Below, in pieces: positions 19,791-30,801 of a stretch of DNA of 64,000 nt; positions within the stretch are counted from its first letter, which is position 1, and every line of letters starts with the position of its first letter. The stretch is taken from contig PBLG01000052.1 in the NCBI GenBank assembly GCA_002722315.1, positions 36,288 through 100,287 of the forward strand, read 5' to 3'. The translations under genes were made by a program, and so were the position numbers. The notes beneath the pieces were generated by a model. It was not told the origin of the DNA. It was given only the letters and a program-made list of their open reading frames with translations, and did not search any database. The DNA comes from Lysobacterales bacterium. GTDB taxonomy: Bacteria; Pseudomonadota; Gammaproteobacteria; Xanthomonadales; Wenzhouxiangellaceae.

Positions 19791-20981
19791 ATGGAACTGT
19801 TGATCAATGTCGAGTCTCTGTTACCGCCGCGAACCGGCATCGGCACCTATACCGGCGAACTCCTTAGCGAATACAGGCGCCAGGGCGTCCCGGAACGCAT
19901 CCACGCGTATTCGCACCGGCGAATCAAACAGTGGGCGGGTGACGCGGTAGCTTCCCCGGGCCGAGTGGAAAGCCGCCATGCGCTGCGGGCCCGTATCGCA
20001 CCGATGCTGTATCAAGCGGCCTCGTCCTGGGACTGGCCGTATCTGGCCTGGCGAAACCTGGACCGACGCGCGTTCGCACGGCAGGCCCGTGCACTGGCAC
20101 GACGAGCCGTCTACCACGAACCGAATTTCATTCTGAAGCCCTTCGAAGGACCCAGCGTGGTAACGGTTCACGACCTGTCTCATCTCCGGTACCCTGCCTG
20201 CCACCCCAAGGCCAGGGTCGCGTTCCTGGAGAAGCACCTCGCAGCTTCGCTGGAGAGCGCCGGCCACGTTATCACGGTGTCGGAAATCGTTCGCCGGGAA
20301 CTCATCACGACCTTCGCACTCGACCCGTCGAGGGTTTCGAGTATTCCACTCGGCGTAAACGATAGATTCAGACCGGCCGAGGAGTCGGCGCTGGATGCAC
20401 TGGAGTCCGGTTTCGGTCTGCAACCCGGAAACTACCTGCTTTGCGTCGCCACCCGCGAACCCCGCAAGAACCTGGTTGCGCTTTTCCAGGCCTTCGAACT
20501 GCTCCCGGAGTCACTGCGAAAGCGCTTTCCCCTGGTACTGTGCGGCGCACGCGGCTGGCACTCCGAAGAAATCGATGCCCACGCGCGTCGATTGACTCGG
20601 CGAGGCTGGCTGAAGCCACTCGATTACGTTCCCGAGTCCTCACTGCCCGCGCTCTACAGCGGCGCCGCCGTGTTCGCCTTTCCTTCCGTTTACGAGGGTT
20701 TCGGCCTTCCGGTACTCGAGGCCATGGCCTGTGGCACGACCGTGGTCGTCGGCCATGGGACGGCGATGGCAGAATTTGCCGGCGCGTCGGCCGTGACCTG
20801 CGATGCTTCGGATCCCCGCTCGCTGTCGGAGAGCATCAGGCACCTGCTCGAAGATGAATCGACACGCCGGACATACGCCAGGCTGGCCCTGGAGCGGGCC
20901 CGCCGGTATTCATGGACGCGATGCGCCGAAGCGCATCTGGACATTTATCGGCAGCTGGCACCGAGCGACCTCGATCATTGA
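19791..20981 (+). CDS. Glycosyltransferase family 4 protein
   Basis: LLPPRTGIGTYTGELL; VFAFPSVYEGFGLPVLEAMACGT. Confidence 0.85.
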   Translation: MELLINVESLLPPRTGIGTYTGELLSEYRRQGVPERIHAYSHRRIKQWAGDAVASPGRVESRHALRARIAPMLYQAASSWDWPYLAWRNLDRRAFARQARALARRAVYHEPNFILKPFEGPSVVTVHDLSHLRYPACHPKARVAFLEKHLAASLESAGHVITVSEIVRRELITTFALDPSRVSSIPLGVNDRFRPAEESALDALESGFGLQPGNYLLCVATREPRKNLVALFQAFELLPESLRKRFPLVLCGARGWHSEEIDAHARRLTRRGWLKPLDYVPESSLPALYSGAAVFAFPSVYEGFGLPVLEAMACGTTVVVGHGTAMAEFAGASAVTCDASDPRSLSESIRHLLEDESTRRTYARLALERARRYSWTRCAEAHLDIYRQLAPSDLDH

Positions 20982-21019
20982 GGCGCCGGGGTCGTATCGC
21001 AAGCGGACCGAGGGGCTCC

Positions 21020-21904
21020 CTAGAACGAACGATCGCCCAGCAGGCGGAACAGGTATTCCCCGTAGCCGCTTTTTTCCAGCTCCTCGGCCTGGCGTCGAAC
21101 GTCGGCCTCGCCGATCCAGCCGGCATGGAAGGCGATTTCCTCCGGGCAGGCAATCTTCAGTCCCTGCCGATTCTCGATGGTCTCGATGAACGCGCTGGCC
21201 TGCATCAGGGATTCGTGGGTGCCTGTATCCAGCCACGCAATGCCGCGACCGAGTTTCTCCAGCTGAAGTTCGCCGAGATCGAGGTACATCTTGTTGAGAT
21301 CGGTGATCTCCAGTTCGCCGCGAGCGGACGGTTTCAGCGATGCGGCAAACTCGGGCGCACGTCCATCGTAGAAGTACAGGCCGGTGACTGCGTAGCTTGA
21401 TCGGGGCTTCCTAGGCTTCTCCTCGAGGCCCACAACCCTGCCCTCACCATCGAACTCCGCGACACCGTAACGTTCCGGATCCCGCACCCAGTATCCAAAG
21501 ACGCTGGCGCCTGCTGTCCTCGCATCGGCCCGCCTGAGGCTGTCGGTAAATCCGTGACCGTAGAAAATATTGTCGCCGAGGACCAGGCACGAGGGTGCAC
21601 CGCCGAGCCACCGTTCAGCAATGAGATATGCCTGGGCAAGACCGCCGGGCGTGGGCTGCTCGGCGTAATCGATCCGAATACCCCATTGGGATCCGTCCCC
21701 GAGCTGGCGCTCGAAGAGTGGACGATCATGCGGTGTCGTGATCAGGAGGATCTCGCGGATCCCGCTCAACAACAGCGTGCTGAGCGGGTAGTAGATCATG
21801 GGCTTGTCGTAGACCGGCAGCAGCTGCTTGCTGATCGCCTGGGTCAACGGATAGAGTCGCGTGCCGGATCCGCCGGCCAGGATGATTCCTTTTCTTTTTT
21901 CCAT
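21020..21904 (-). CDS. rfbA: Glucose-1-phosphate thymidylyltransferase
   Basis: [51 protein letters not shown]. Confidence 0.92.
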   Translation of the reverse strand: MEKRKGIILAGGSGTRLYPLTQAISKQLLPVYDKPMIYYPLSTLLLSGIREILLITTPHDRPLFERQLGDGSQWGIRIDYAEQPTPGGLAQAYLIAERWLGGAPSCLVLGDNIFYGHGFTDSLRRADARTAGASVFGYWVRDPERYGVAEFDGEGRVVGLEEKPRKPRSSYAVTGLYFYDGRAPEFAASLKPSARGELEITDLNKMYLDLGELQLEKLGRGIAWLDTGTHESLMQASAFIETIENRQGLKIACPEEIAFHAGWIGEADVRRQAEELEKSGYGEYLFRLLGDRSF

Positions 21905-22089
21905 CAGGTATTTGTAGTCGTCTCGTAACGGGTGGGAATTGGACTCGAAAATTCACAGGTCATCACGCAATCGACCGGCCTGCAAACTGACCGCGGCCTC
22001 GCGTGGAATTGCCGGGTCGCATTCTGGCACGATCCCGGCGCTCGGACTCGCCGAGCGTACCCTCTCCAGCCTCCAGCGGGTAACCGGCG

Positions 22090-23169
22090 TCAAAGCAATG
22101 CATGGACGCGCTCGCGGACCGTGTCCAGGGAGTCGTCACGCCCACCGTCACGGGACAACCCCGAAAGCAGATCAGCGGCTTCGGTCAGCCGCCCGGAAGC
22201 CGCGGCACGGCGGTGCAGTTCGGCCATGTCGCGGGCCGGAATCCACAGGCCCCTGGCAGTGAGCCTGGCCGTCGCGCTTGCCAGCATGGGCGTTGCGGCA
22301 CGGAGCTTCCGGTTCAGTCTCGATCGTGTCCGCTCGTGCAGCTCGAACATCCCGACCGGCTGGCCCGAATGGCACGCCTCCGCCAGCATCGAGGCGCTGT
22401 CGCCGGTCACCACAAACGCGTCGGCAAGCCGCAGCACCGATGCATAAGGATTCGCCGTCTGCCGCGCCCATGGGAGAACGCGTGCCGGAACTTCGAGACG
22501 CCGCGCCAGAAGCTCGATTGCCTCGTGCGGCGTGCGGGGGCTCCCGACGACTACCGCGCTGCCGCCGCGCTCGCCCACGGCTTCATTGACGGCGCGGGCG
22601 AGATTGGCGGCACATTCGGCATCGAATCGATAGCTGCCCGAATCGCCGCCCAGGATCACACCCAACATCGGCCGGGGCAGGTCCTGGAACTCCCTCTGCC
22701 AGTGCGCCAGCACCTCGTCAGAGGCTCGAGGAGGCAGATTCAGCGGAAGATCCAGGGTTATCACGTTTTCGGTCTCGGGGAGCCTGTACTGCGGCGTGGT
22801 GACGACCAGGTCGAACCAGTGCAGCGGCGCCCACGGCCGGCCGAGGCAAATCACCCGTGTCCGGCCGCCGGAAGCGTATCGAATCCGGCGCGCATCGATT
22901 ACCGCTCGGCCCCCGGCGATCAACACCAGATCCGGCCACGGCGGCGCGTAGGCTGAGCGCTTGTCGGACGCAACGGCGCGGGCGCCAAACGCCATCACGC
23001 GATCCCGAAGCACCCTGCTTACCGGATCGACCTGCTCGACCCAACGCGCATCGGCCCCGAGCAGTTCGACCAGCGTTCGAAGCTGCCCGTTGTCGCCGGC
23101 GCCGGGGGCCGCCAGCACCCAGGCAGTCGGTCTCGATCCCGGTTCCGGGCGGCGTTCGTCAGAGGTCAT
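22090..23169 (-). CDS. ELM1/GtrOC1-like (DUF1022) putative nucleoside-diphosphate-sugar epimerase family protein
   Basis: PDLVLIAGGRAVIDARRIR, LGVILGGDSGSYRFD, VVGSPRTPHEA, VTGDSASMLAEACHSGQPVGMFEL. Confidence 0.75.
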   Translation of the reverse strand: MTSDERRPEPGSRPTAWVLAAPGAGDNGQLRTLVELLGADARWVEQVDPVSRVLRDRVMAFGARAVASDKRSAYAPPWPDLVLIAGGRAVIDARRIRYASGGRTRVICLGRPWAPLHWFDLVVTTPQYRLPETENVITLDLPLNLPPRASDEVLAHWQREFQDLPRPMLGVILGGDSGSYRFDAECAANLARAVNEAVGERGGSAVVVGSPRTPHEAIELLARRLEVPARVLPWARQTANPYASVLRLADAFVVTGDSASMLAEACHSGQPVGMFELHERTRSRLNRKLRAATPMLASATARLTARGLWIPARDMAELHRRAAASGRLTEAADLLSGLSRDGGRDDSLDTVRERVHALL

Positions 23170-23255
23170 GAAATTCGCGCCACCAGAGAGCAGAAATTAG
23201 CGAGATTATAATTGACACCCAAAATCTTCTGGGATATCATGCTGGGCTTGTTCTC

Positions 23256-23331
<76 letters not shown>

Positions 23332-23388
23332 AAGGTTTCGAGTAGTACGACAATTCCTGGGCCAAAACGCATTGCTTGACCGCTTTAC

Positions 23389-23464
23389 GTCCCCTTCGTC
23401 TAGAGGCCTAGGACACCGCCCTTTCACGGCGGCGACAGGGGTTCGAATCCCCTAGGGGACGCCA
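23389..23464 (+). tRNA. tRNA-Glu(TTC)
   Basis: GTCCCCTTCGTCTAGAGGCC..., anticodon loop CTTTCAC, T-arm AGGGGTTCGAATCCCCT, acceptor GTCCCCT/AGGGGAC, encoded GCCA end. Confidence 0.96.
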
Positions 23465-23471
23465 TAATAGG

Positions 23472-23497
23472 AAGGCCCGCCTTGTGCGGGCCTTTTT
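23472..23497 (+). terminator. Rho-independent terminator after tRNA-Glu
   Basis: aaggcccgc/gcgggcctt 9-bp stem followed by TTTTT. Confidence 0.85.
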
Positions 23498-23718
23498 ATT
23501 ATGCGCGTTCCGACGGGGATGAGAACCCGGCCAAGCTACACGCACAACTCACAACCCATCCCAAACGCATAACCCGACTCGAATCCAAACAACCCACCGC
23601 CTATGGGTTCGAACCGAGCGCCAACGGCGCGAGCTCACTGGACCGGCGCAGCCGGCCAGCCCGAAGGGCAAGCGGCCGCAGGCCGCGCAGTAATCCCCTA
23701 GGGGACGCCATAAAACGG

Positions 23719-23750
23719 AATGCCCGGCCCTGTGCCGGGCATTTTGTTTT
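23719..23750 (+). terminator. Terminator in second repeat unit
   Basis: aatgcccgg/ccgggcatt stem followed by TTGTTTT. Confidence 0.75.
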
Positions 23751-24087
23751 CTGGGGTTCCGACGGGGATGAGAACCCGGCCACACTACACGCACGATCCC
23801 AAACCATCTCCACAGGCCAACCTGGCCCCAGACTCGACGCCCCACCGCCTCTGGGTTCGAACCGAGCGCCACCGGCGCGAGCTCACTGGACCGGCGCAGC
23901 CGGCCAGCCCGAAGGGCAAGCGGCCGCAGGCCGCGCAGTAATCCCCTGTCCAACCGCCGTCCGAGCCGTCATTCCGAACGGCAAGGCCTCTCCGGAATCC
24001 GCCTTCGCGTTAGCCCAGACCCGACCTCGAACCGCCAGGCGGAACGACTAGTGCGGGCGCAAACTGGCTGACAATTACAGTCTCGAG

Positions 24088-24127
24088 ATCCCGGATAACG
24101 CCGCGCTGCGCGCGACGTTTCCGGGAT
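24088..24127. repeat. REP-like palindrome
   Basis: atcccgga(t)aacg ... cgtttccgggat with inner CG-rich pairing; near-perfect 40-nt hairpin. Confidence 0.55.
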
Positions 24128-24173
24128 GACGAGGTATGGCGCCGCACGCGACGTCGCCGACGACTTGCCCCGC

Positions 24174-24983
24174 CTACTCCACCACTTCGCGAAGCAGCTC
24201 GATCCGAACGGAGCGATGCTTGCCCTGCAAAAGCTTGCGCTTGGTCCAGCCAACCCGGAAACACAAGTCGACAAACGGCTGTTGGCCGCCCAGAGTGAAA
24301 TCCGAGGCGTCGGAAACGCTTTCGATGAAATCGCCCATTGCCTCGCGCCCCAGCCAGTGGACGCCGGCCTTGGCGATGCCGGTGCCCAGCGGAACGTCCC
24401 GGCGCAGACTCTCGACGTCGATGGCGACAATCGAATCACCGTCCATCACGAAATTCTTCGCGACCGGATCGACGTAATCCAGTCCAACCTGGATATCGAC
24501 GGGTCGGAGCTGGCCGGCGCGCTCGAGAAGAGATGCCTTCAAGCCGGGATCGATCAAGCCCGCGGTGGCCAGGAAGTCGAGATCGATGTTCAGCGCACGC
24601 CATAGATTTCGGGACGATTCGCCGCGCCGGTCGGCGCCGTACAGCGCGCCGAAGAAAGCCGCCAGCGCACCCAGATCCGCCGCGCGCGCGGGGTCAAATT
24701 TCCGGCCTTCGACGAAAGACAGCAAGAGTTCGTTTTCGTGACGATGAATCAGTTGCGGGAAACGCGCCGATGCCGGTGCACTTTCGAGCGCCCGCTCGAC
24801 CAGGCAGGCCTCGTAGCTGTCACCGAGCACCACTCGCTTGAAGCGCGTGCCGTTTATTTCGACGAAGTAGACCGCCTGGCGTTTGGAAAACACCCCGGAC
24901 AGCCTTCTGACGACCGCGAAATACACCCTGCGCAGCGTCGAGTGCGCATTCGTCTGGAAAAACGAGCCGAGCCTGAACGACAT
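24174..24983 (-). CDS. Kinase-like phosphotransferase (APH / LPS core kinase-like fold)
   Basis: VYFVEINGTRFKRVVLGDSYEACLVERALESAP...FPQLIHRHENELLLSFVEGRKFD; VDYVDPVAKNFVMDGDSIVAIDVESL resembles an HxDxxxxN...D kinase catalytic region. Confidence 0.55.
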   Translation of the reverse strand: MSFRLGSFFQTNAHSTLRRVYFAVVRRLSGVFSKRQAVYFVEINGTRFKRVVLGDSYEACLVERALESAPASARFPQLIHRHENELLLSFVEGRKFDPARAADLGALAAFFGALYGADRRGESSRNLWRALNIDLDFLATAGLIDPGLKASLLERAGQLRPVDIQVGLDYVDPVAKNFVMDGDSIVAIDVESLRRDVPLGTGIAKAGVHWLGREAMGDFIESVSDASDFTLGGQQPFVDLCFRVGWTKRKLLQGKHRSVRIELLREVVE

Positions 24984-25125
24984 TGGCGAAAGCGTCCGAT
25001 CCGATGATATTCAATGTTGAAACGCCGCGGCAGGTGCGGCCCGACGACGCGCGTCGCACATGCTCAAACGCGTCGCAATGGTAGCATGCAGGCTCTGATT
25101 CGCCGCTGCTCGAAAACTGGATCCC

Positions 25126-26202
25126 ATGCCGGCCACCGCTCAAGCCAGACCGAAAGTCACGGTATTCATACCGGTGCACAATCGCGAGCTCTACATCCGC
25201 GTTGCGGTCAACAGCATTCTTGCCCAGACCTTCGAGGATTTCGAACTCGTTGTCGTGGACGACGGCTCGACCGACCGAACCGCCGAAGTGCTGGCAGGCT
25301 ATGCCGACCCGCGCCTGCGGGTGTTGCACAATCCGACCAACCTCGGCATTCCCGCCTCGCGAAACCGCGGCCTGGAAGCGGCCCGCGGTGAATATATCGC
25401 GCTGCTGGACAGCGATGACCACGCCTATCCCGACCGCCTCGCGCGACAGGTGAAGTATCTGGATGCCAATCCCGGTATCACCCAGGTGGGCAGCTGGTGC
25501 AGCTTCATGGATTCCGAGGGCAGAATGCTGGACAAGGTACGGCGCCAGCCCTTGAGGCCCGACGACATCCACGCCCACCTGCTGTTTCACTGCCCGGTCA
25601 TCAACCGGACCGTGATGGCGCGCACCGCGGCGCTGCAGGAGATCGGCTACGACACCGACTTCCCGCGCTGCCAGGATTACGACATGCACAGTCGCCTGGT
25701 GGTCGCCGGGCATTCGCTGGCCAACCTGCCCGACATTCTGGTCTGCGGCCGCGAGCATCCCGGCCGGTTCACGGGCCAGACCTCCGACCTGGGGCGGGAC
25801 CGGAAGATCGCGGTCTACCGGAGAATGCTCGCGCGAATCGACATCGAAGCCAACGACGAGGAGCTCGGTCGACACCATGCGCTCCCCCGGCCCGCCGAGA
25901 AGCCGGTGGGCGCGGAGGAATATCTTGAATGGGCCGAAGCCTGGCTGTGGCGAATCAAGCAGGCCAACCGGACTCGGCCGGTCTATCCCGAACCCTCGCT
26001 TTCGCGCGCTCTGGGCGCGGTCTGGACGCTGAACTGCTGGCGCGCGCGGCGGGCGCTGGGGCGGCGCAAGATGCTGGCCAGGCTCGGCGGATCGCCGCTG
26101 GCACGCGGCATTCCGGGCAACTTCAATATTCGCTTCCTGGTGGCCGCGACCACCCAGTCGGCCAGGCGCGCCCGGGTGGACGAGCGGGCGCCCGGCGATT
26201 GA
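25126..26202 (+). CDS. Glycosyltransferase family 2 protein
   Basis: KVTVFIPVHNRELYIRVAVNSILAQTFEDFELVVVDDGSTDRTAEVL...ARGEYIALLDSDD. Confidence 0.9.
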   Translation: MPATAQARPKVTVFIPVHNRELYIRVAVNSILAQTFEDFELVVVDDGSTDRTAEVLAGYADPRLRVLHNPTNLGIPASRNRGLEAARGEYIALLDSDDHAYPDRLARQVKYLDANPGITQVGSWCSFMDSEGRMLDKVRRQPLRPDDIHAHLLFHCPVINRTVMARTAALQEIGYDTDFPRCQDYDMHSRLVVAGHSLANLPDILVCGREHPGRFTGQTSDLGRDRKIAVYRRMLARIDIEANDEELGRHHALPRPAEKPVGAEEYLEWAEAWLWRIKQANRTRPVYPEPSLSRALGAVWTLNCWRARRALGRRKMLARLGGSPLARGIPGNFNIRFLVAATTQSARRARVDERAPGD

Positions 26203-26226
26203 AGCAGTCGGGCACGGCGCCCCGAC

Positions 26227-27348
26227 CTACCGTTCTTCGATCGGCGGCACGTCGCGGTCGTCGGGGCCGGTGTAGTCGGCGCCGGGGCGGATGATCCTGT
26301 TGTTCGCGCGTTGCTCCATCACGTGCGCGCACCAGCCGGTCACTCGCGACATGACGAAGATCGGGGTGAACAGCCCCGTCGGAATGCCCATGAAGTGATA
26401 GGCCGAGGCATGGTAGAAATCGGCGTTGGCGAAAAGGTTCTTTTCATCCTGCATGATCTTCTCGACTTCCATGGAAACCGGGAAAAGCACCTTGTCGCCG
26501 ACGTCATCGGCCAGCTTGCGCGACCACTCGCGGATGATCGCGTTGCGCGGGTCCTTCTCGCGGTAGACCGCGTGACCGAATCCCATGATCTTTTCCTTGT
26601 CGGTCAGCTTGCGATGGACGTCCTCGCGGGCCTGCTCGACCGAGTCGTACTGCTCCAGCATGGCCATGGCCATCTCGTTGGCACCGCCGTGCAGCGGGCC
26701 TCTCAGAGAACCAATCGCTCCCGTGACGCAGGAGAACATGTCCGAAAGCGTCGAGGCGCATACGCGCGCGGTGAACGTGGAGGCGTTGAATTCATGCTCG
26801 GCGTACAGGATCAGCGACACGTCCATGACCCGTGCGTGCAGCTCGTTCGGCGACTTGCCGTGCAGCAGCTTCAGGAAATGCGCGCCGATGCCGTCCTCGT
26901 CGGATTCGGTATCGATCCGAACGCCGTCGTGGCTGAAGCGGTACCAGTAGGTGATCATCGAGGGAAATGCGGCCAGCAGCCGGTCGGCGATATCCTGCTG
27001 ACGGCTGAAGTCGCGCTCGGGCTCGATGTTGCCCAGGAACGAGCAGCCCGTTCTGAGCACGTCCATCGGGTGTGCCCCGGCCGGAATGCGTTCCAGCACA
27101 TCCTTGAGCGTGTCCGGCAGGCCGCGCATGCCCTTGAGGCGCGCGGCATAGGCATCCAGCTCGGCCTGGTTCGGCAACTCGCCCTTCAGGATCAGGTAGG
27201 CCACTTCGTTGAAGCTGGCATTCTCGGCCAGGTCGTCGACCGCGTAGCCGCGGTATCTGAGGCTGTTCCCGGCCGCACCTACCGTGCAGATTGCGGTCTG
27301 GCCCGCGGATTGGCCGCGGAGTCCTGCTGCAGCTTTCTTGTCGCTCAT
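26227..27348 (-). CDS. prpC: 2-methylcitrate synthase
   Basis: [65 protein letters not shown]; adjacent prpB. Confidence 0.92.
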   Translation of the reverse strand: MSDKKAAAGLRGQSAGQTAICTVGAAGNSLRYRGYAVDDLAENASFNEVAYLILKGELPNQAELDAYAARLKGMRGLPDTLKDVLERIPAGAHPMDVLRTGCSFLGNIEPERDFSRQQDIADRLLAAFPSMITYWYRFSHDGVRIDTESDEDGIGAHFLKLLHGKSPNELHARVMDVSLILYAEHEFNASTFTARVCASTLSDMFSCVTGAIGSLRGPLHGGANEMAMAMLEQYDSVEQAREDVHRKLTDKEKIMGFGHAVYREKDPRNAIIREWSRKLADDVGDKVLFPVSMEVEKIMQDEKNLFANADFYHASAYHFMGIPTGLFTPIFVMSRVTGWCAHVMEQRANNRIIRPGADYTGPDDRDVPPIEER

Positions 27349-28226
27349 GATTCGTCCTCGAAAAGTTCGTCAAGTTTGCGCTCGTAGGCGTAGTAATCGA
27401 GATAGCCGTACATCTCGTCGCGCGTCTGCATGATATCGATCACGTCGCGCTGGTGGCCCTGCTCGAGCAGCGCCTTGTAAACGGTTTCGGCGCCCTTGTT
27501 CATGGCCCGGTAGGCGCCACAGCAATACAGCACGATATCGACTCCGACTTCGCCCAGTTCGGGCGTGGAGAACAGCGGCGTGTGGCCGAACTCGGTGATG
27601 TTTGCGAGAATCGGCACGCCGACGGCGTCGCGGAAGCGGCGGTACTGCTCCAGTTCGCGCATGGCCTCGGGGAAAATCATGTCGGCGCCGGCCTCGACAC
27701 AGGCCACGGCGCGCTCGATCGTGGCTTCCTCGCCCTCGACGGCCAGCGCGTCGGTACGCGCCATGATCACGAAGTCGTCGTCGGTGCGCGAGTCCACGGC
27801 CATCTTGATCCGGTCGACCATTTCCTGCTTCGAGACAATGGCCTTGCCGGGCCGGTGACCGCAGCGCTTGGCCTGCACCTGGTCCTCGATATGGACGCCG
27901 GCCGCGCCGGCCTTTTCGAGCGAGCGAATCGTGCGCTGGATGTTGAATGCGCCGCCGAACCCGGTATCGCCGTCGACCAGCAGCGGCAGGCCGCTGGCAT
28001 CGGTAATCCGGCGCACGTCGATCAGCACGTCTTCCAGCGTGCTGATGCCGAGATCCGGCAGGCCCAGCGAGTTGGCGGCCAGTCCGCCGCCGGACAGGTA
28101 AATGGCCTTGTGGCCGATCTTCTCGGCCATGCGCGCGGTCAACGCATTGATGGTGCCGACGACCTGCAGAGGTGCCTGCTCGGCGACGAGCGCGCGCAGT
28201 CGACGGCCTGGTGAATTAAAGGTCAT
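27345..28226 (-). CDS. prpB: Methylisocitrate lyase
   Basis: Start ATG 28226; [65 protein letters not shown]. Confidence 0.94.
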   Translation of the reverse strand: MTFNSPGRRLRALVAEQAPLQVVGTINALTARMAEKIGHKAIYLSGGGLAANSLGLPDLGISTLEDVLIDVRRITDASGLPLLVDGDTGFGGAFNIQRTIRSLEKAGAAGVHIEDQVQAKRCGHRPGKAIVSKQEMVDRIKMAVDSRTDDDFVIMARTDALAVEGEEATIERAVACVEAGADMIFPEAMRELEQYRRFRDAVGVPILANITEFGHTPLFSTPELGEVGVDIVLYCCGAYRAMNKGAETVYKALLEQGHQRDVIDIMQTRDEMYGYLDYYAYERKLDELFEDES

Positions 28227-28467
28227 TTTGCGGATGTCACCCTTGTCGGAAAAGCCCTTCAATTTACCATGGCCGGCTTTTTTCGGGGCGGCGGGTTGGC
28301 GGGCATGGCCTTGAATGCGGACGAATCGGCGGAACGCCGGATGACGCCGCGACGCGGTGTTCGGGTTGTGACGGCGGGGACGGCGCCCGAACGCATGCGT
28401 TCGGTTTGCTTTGTTGCGCCGGGCTTTGCACAATAGAGGACTTTCCCGCAATCCCCGGCATACCTCG

Positions 28468-30774
28468 ATGACGATCGCCCGAACCCTGACGCTTGCGCTT
28501 CTGATGTCTTCCGCCGCTCTGGCACAACCCGTCCAGGACGGGGCCACCCTGACGCTGGAGCGGATCTTCGGCGCGCCCCCGCTTTCGGGGCCTTCAATGC
28601 GGCAGGCGAAGCTGTCTCCCGACGGCAGCCGGGTCACGTTTCTGCGCGGACGTCAGGACGACGGCGACACGCTGGACCTGTGGGAATACAACCTGGACCT
28701 GGAACAGACACGACGGCTGATATCGGCCGACGATGTGCTGGCCGAGCCGGTGGCGCTGTCCGATGCCGAGAAGGCACGGCGCGAACGTGCGCGCATTTCA
28801 GCGCTACGGGGCATTGTCGAATACCGGTGGGCAGGCAATGGCCGGCACATCCTGTTTCCGCTCGGCGGCGACATATTTCTCGCCGATATCGAGAGCAGCC
28901 CGATCAAGGTCCGCCAGCTGACCGCCGGCGAGGCGTTCGACCTGGACCCGAAGATTTCGCCGGACGCCGCAAGCGTGGCATTCATCAGGGACCAGGACCT
29001 GTGGGTGGTCGACGTCGAAGCCGGCAACGTTCGGGCGCTGACCGAAGACGGCGAAGGTCCCGTCAAGAACGGCATGGCCGAATTCATTGCCCAGGAAGAA
29101 ATGGGGCGGTCCACGGGCTACTGGTGGTCCCCGGACGGCAGCGCCATCGCATTCCTGCAGGTCGACGAGTCGTCGATCGAACCCAGCGAACGCTACGAAG
29201 TTTCGGGCGAGAAGATCGAGATCATCGAGCAGCGCTACCCGTATGCCGGAACGCCGAACGTGCGCTACCGACTGGGCGTCGTCCAGCTGGAATCCGGCGA
29301 GACGAACTGGATACCGCTGGGCGAAGAGCCGGATATCTACATCCCGCGCGTGGACTGGCTGCCCGACGGCAGCGCACTGACCTTTCAACGACAGTCGCGC
29401 GACCAGCAGCGGCTGGATCTGGTGCTTCACGACCTGGAAAGTGCTCGCCAGCGCGTGCTGGTCAGCGAGCAAAGCGATACCTGGATCAACCTGCACGACG
29501 ATCTGCACTTCCTGGAAGGCATGCCGGCCTTCATCTGGTCATCCGAACGCTCCGGGTTCCGACACCTGTACCTGGTCGGGCTGGACGGCGAAATCATTCG
29601 GCCGCTGACCGAAGGGCGCTGGCCCGTGGGCGCGCTGGCGGCGGTGGACGAAGATCTCGGGCTGGTCTATTTCACGGCAGGCATCGACACCCCGGCCGAG
29701 CAGCATCTTTACCGGCAGTCGCTGGCCACCGCCACCCCGGAGGCCGTGCAACGCGTCTCGCGGCGAGACGGCTGGCACGAAATCACCTTCGACGTCGGCG
29801 CCCGGACCTACCTGGACACGTTTTCCAGCACCTCGCAGCCGCCCCAGCTTTCGCTGCATTCGGCAGACGGCGAACGGCTGGCATGGCTGGTGGAAAACCG
29901 GGTCGATTCCGATCACCCGTATGCGCCCTACATGCCGGGGCACCGTCCGACCGAGTTCGGCGTTATCGCGGTTAACGGCGCAGTTAACGGCGCAGTTAAC
30001 GGCGAAGTTGACGCCGACGACGGCCAGCCGCTGCATTACCGGATGATCAAGCCGGCCGGGTTCGACGAGTCCGAGACCTACCCCGTGTTCCTGCACGTCT
30101 ACGGCGGGCCCACCTCGCGCATGGTCGTCAACGAGTGGGGGCGACGCCACCTCGTCGACCAGTACATGGCGCGCTCCGGCTACATCGTGTTTTCCATCGA
30201 CAATCGAGGCATCGCCGGCCAGGGCGTTGAATTCCAGGCCCCCGCTTACCTCAACCTGGGCCAGGTCGAGGTCGAGGATCAGATGGCGGGGGTCGAGTTC
30301 CTGAAGACGCAGCCGTTCGTCGACGCCGAACGGATCGGCGTGTTCGGCTGGAGCTACGGCGGCTACATGACGCTGATGATGCTGATGCAGCATCCCGGCG
30401 AATTCGCCGCCGGCGCGGCGGTCGCCCCCGTGACCGACTGGGCGCTTTACGACACCCACTACACCGAGCGCTACCTGGGCATGCCCAGAGACGAATCCGG
30501 CGTGCCCACCGACGCCTACAACCGCGCCAACGTGCTCGCATACGCCGAAAACCTTGCCGACCCGCTATTGCTCGTCCACGGCATGGCAGATGACAACGTG
30601 CTGTTCACCCATTCGACGATGCTGATGCAGAAACTGCAGTCGGAGGCGATCGATTTCGAGCTGATGACCTATCCGGGCGAAAAGCACGCCATTTCCGGCC
30701 AAGGCCAGCGGCTGCACGTGTATCGGCAGATCGACCGGTTCTTCCGGCGGGAGTTGATGGACGACGAAAAATAG
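28468..30774 (+). CDS. S9 family prolyl oligopeptidase (dipeptidyl peptidase IV-like)
   Basis: Signal peptide [20 protein letters not shown] beta-propeller motifs; catalytic [13 protein letters not shown]. Confidence 0.92.
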   Translation: MTIARTLTLALLMSSAALAQPVQDGATLTLERIFGAPPLSGPSMRQAKLSPDGSRVTFLRGRQDDGDTLDLWEYNLDLEQTRRLISADDVLAEPVALSDAEKARRERARISALRGIVEYRWAGNGRHILFPLGGDIFLADIESSPIKVRQLTAGEAFDLDPKISPDAASVAFIRDQDLWVVDVEAGNVRALTEDGEGPVKNGMAEFIAQEEMGRSTGYWWSPDGSAIAFLQVDESSIEPSERYEVSGEKIEIIEQRYPYAGTPNVRYRLGVVQLESGETNWIPLGEEPDIYIPRVDWLPDGSALTFQRQSRDQQRLDLVLHDLESARQRVLVSEQSDTWINLHDDLHFLEGMPAFIWSSERSGFRHLYLVGLDGEIIRPLTEGRWPVGALAAVDEDLGLVYFTAGIDTPAEQHLYRQSLATATPEAVQRVSRRDGWHEITFDVGARTYLDTFSSTSQPPQLSLHSADGERLAWLVENRVDSDHPYAPYMPGHRPTEFGVIAVNGAVNGAVNGEVDADDGQPLHYRMIKPAGFDESETYPVFLHVYGGPTSRMVVNEWGRRHLVDQYMARSGYIVFSIDNRGIAGQGVEFQAPAYLNLGQVEVEDQMAGVEFLKTQPFVDAERIGVFGWSYGGYMTLMMLMQHPGEFAAGAAVAPVTDWALYDTHYTERYLGMPRDESGVPTDAYNRANVLAYAENLADPLLLVHGMADDNVLFTHSTMLMQKLQSEAIDFELMTYPGEKHAISGQGQRLHVYRQIDRFFRRELMDDEK
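29971..30006 (+). repeat. In-frame 12-bp tandem repeat in the S9 peptidase gene
   Basis: gttaacggcgca x2, gttaacggcgaa, then degenerate gttgacgccgac; encodes [16 protein letters not shown]. Confidence 0.95.
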
Positions 30775-30801
30775 GACGGTTTACCGTTTACGTCGAAAGC
30801 A

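Larger units (their letters stand above)
23446..23939 (+). repeat. Tandem repeat (2 units, 246 and 248 bp) beginning with the tRNA-Glu 3' end, each unit carrying a terminator hairpin
   Basis: aatcccctaggggacgccataa at 23446 and 23692, partial third aatcccct at 23940; both units share tccgacggggatgagaacccggcca and gggttcgaaccgagcgcca...ggccgcgcagt. Confidence 0.9.

Noticed and set aside
23482-24051. 189-aa ORF spanning both tRNA-Glu downstream repeat units
   Set aside because: Translation is just the repeat read through (SDGDENPA.LHA twice), Arg/Pro/Ala rich, and crosses two terminator hairpins. More likely non-coding, although E. coli rtT repeats are reported to contain a protamine-like ORF, so not fully excluded.
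23389-24130. Integrated element with tRNA-Glu attL/attR
   Set aside because: The repeated tRNA 3' end looks like an att core, but the interval is only ~250 bp with no integrase or cargo. Kept as a tandem repeat finding instead.
26311-27387. 358-aa plus-strand ORF opposite prpC
   Set aside because: Antisense shadow of a clear citrate-synthase family gene.
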